This document shows positions 63,985-64,000 of a stretch of DNA of 64,000 nt, piece after piece (position 1 is the first letter of the stretch; every line of letters starts with the position of its first letter). Position numbers and translations under genes: made by a program. This DNA comes from Gammaproteobacteria bacterium (lineage in GTDB: Bacteria > Pseudomonadota > Gammaproteobacteria > GRL18): positions 17,278 to 81,277 of the forward strand of contig JADGDG010000018.1 of assembly GCA_016744995.1 (NCBI GenBank), written 5' to 3'. The notes beneath the pieces are model-generated. The model had not been told where the DNA came from. It did no database searches and saw nothing but the letters and a program-made list of their open reading frames with translations.

Positions 63985-64000
63985 GCTTGCACTTTAGAGA

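Overview
The window reads as a chromosomal segment of a free-living, AT-rich gammaproteobacterium. It encodes ubiE-ubiJ-ubiB for ubiquinone, class I fumarase, CheV, several c-di-GMP proteins, queuosine and cobalamin genes, and a group 3b-type [NiFe] hydrogenase. The gene set would suit a sulfur- or methane-associated lineage (Thiotrichales, Methylococcales or Chromatiales), but no decisive taxonomic marker is present. I recognised no rRNA, tRNA or CRISPR.

Layout. 0-5 kb: tail of the chaperone cnoX, then an envelope/c-di-GMP pair (FecR-LysM protein and CHASE2-GGDEF-EAL protein). 5.4-13.2 kb: cobalamin genes cobD, cbiB and cobQ, split by a chemoreceptor/cheB/cheR block that lies between an intact cbiB and a decayed cbiB fragment. 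13.3-26.2 kb: signalling genes (cheV, HDOD-histidine kinase, two multidomain GGDEF proteins, a MinD/FlhG-like ATPase) mixed with housekeeping and unknown genes. 26.2-30.3 kb: msrA, an orphan bufferin-type peptide gene with a DoxX gene, and a divergent ECF sigma/anti-sigma pair. 30.4-34.2 kb: ung and the ubi operon. 34.5-36.6 kb: an OprC/NosA-like copper TonB receptor. 36.8-41.4 kb: hydBGDA hydrogenase and its protease, followed by a histidine kinase/response regulator pair. 44-50.6 kb: bluB, trmJ, queE, a triple-domain QueD, queC and cobO. 50.7-54.4 kb: MBL hydrolase, HDOD protein and fumarase.

From about 55.1 to 62.47 kb the character changes to an integron cassette array with no visible integrase (a CALIN). 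It has seven cassettes. For six of them the inverse core site of the cassette's own attC is the reverse complement of the core at that cassette's own start, which is the expected signature of cassettes that once circularised. The array carries a KAP P-loop NTPase, several unknown genes, IS91-type transposase remnants and an ORF-less group II intron. After it come an ArsR/AHSA1/monooxygenase operon and a transposase remnant.

A second window-wide feature is a short motif, AAGAGCCTTCAGC or its complement, expanded as tandem repeats at three unrelated loci: next to cobD, between a GGDEF gene and msrA, and inside queC. In queC it adds 48 residues in frame without breaking the gene.

All calls come from reading the sequence; no database searches were made.
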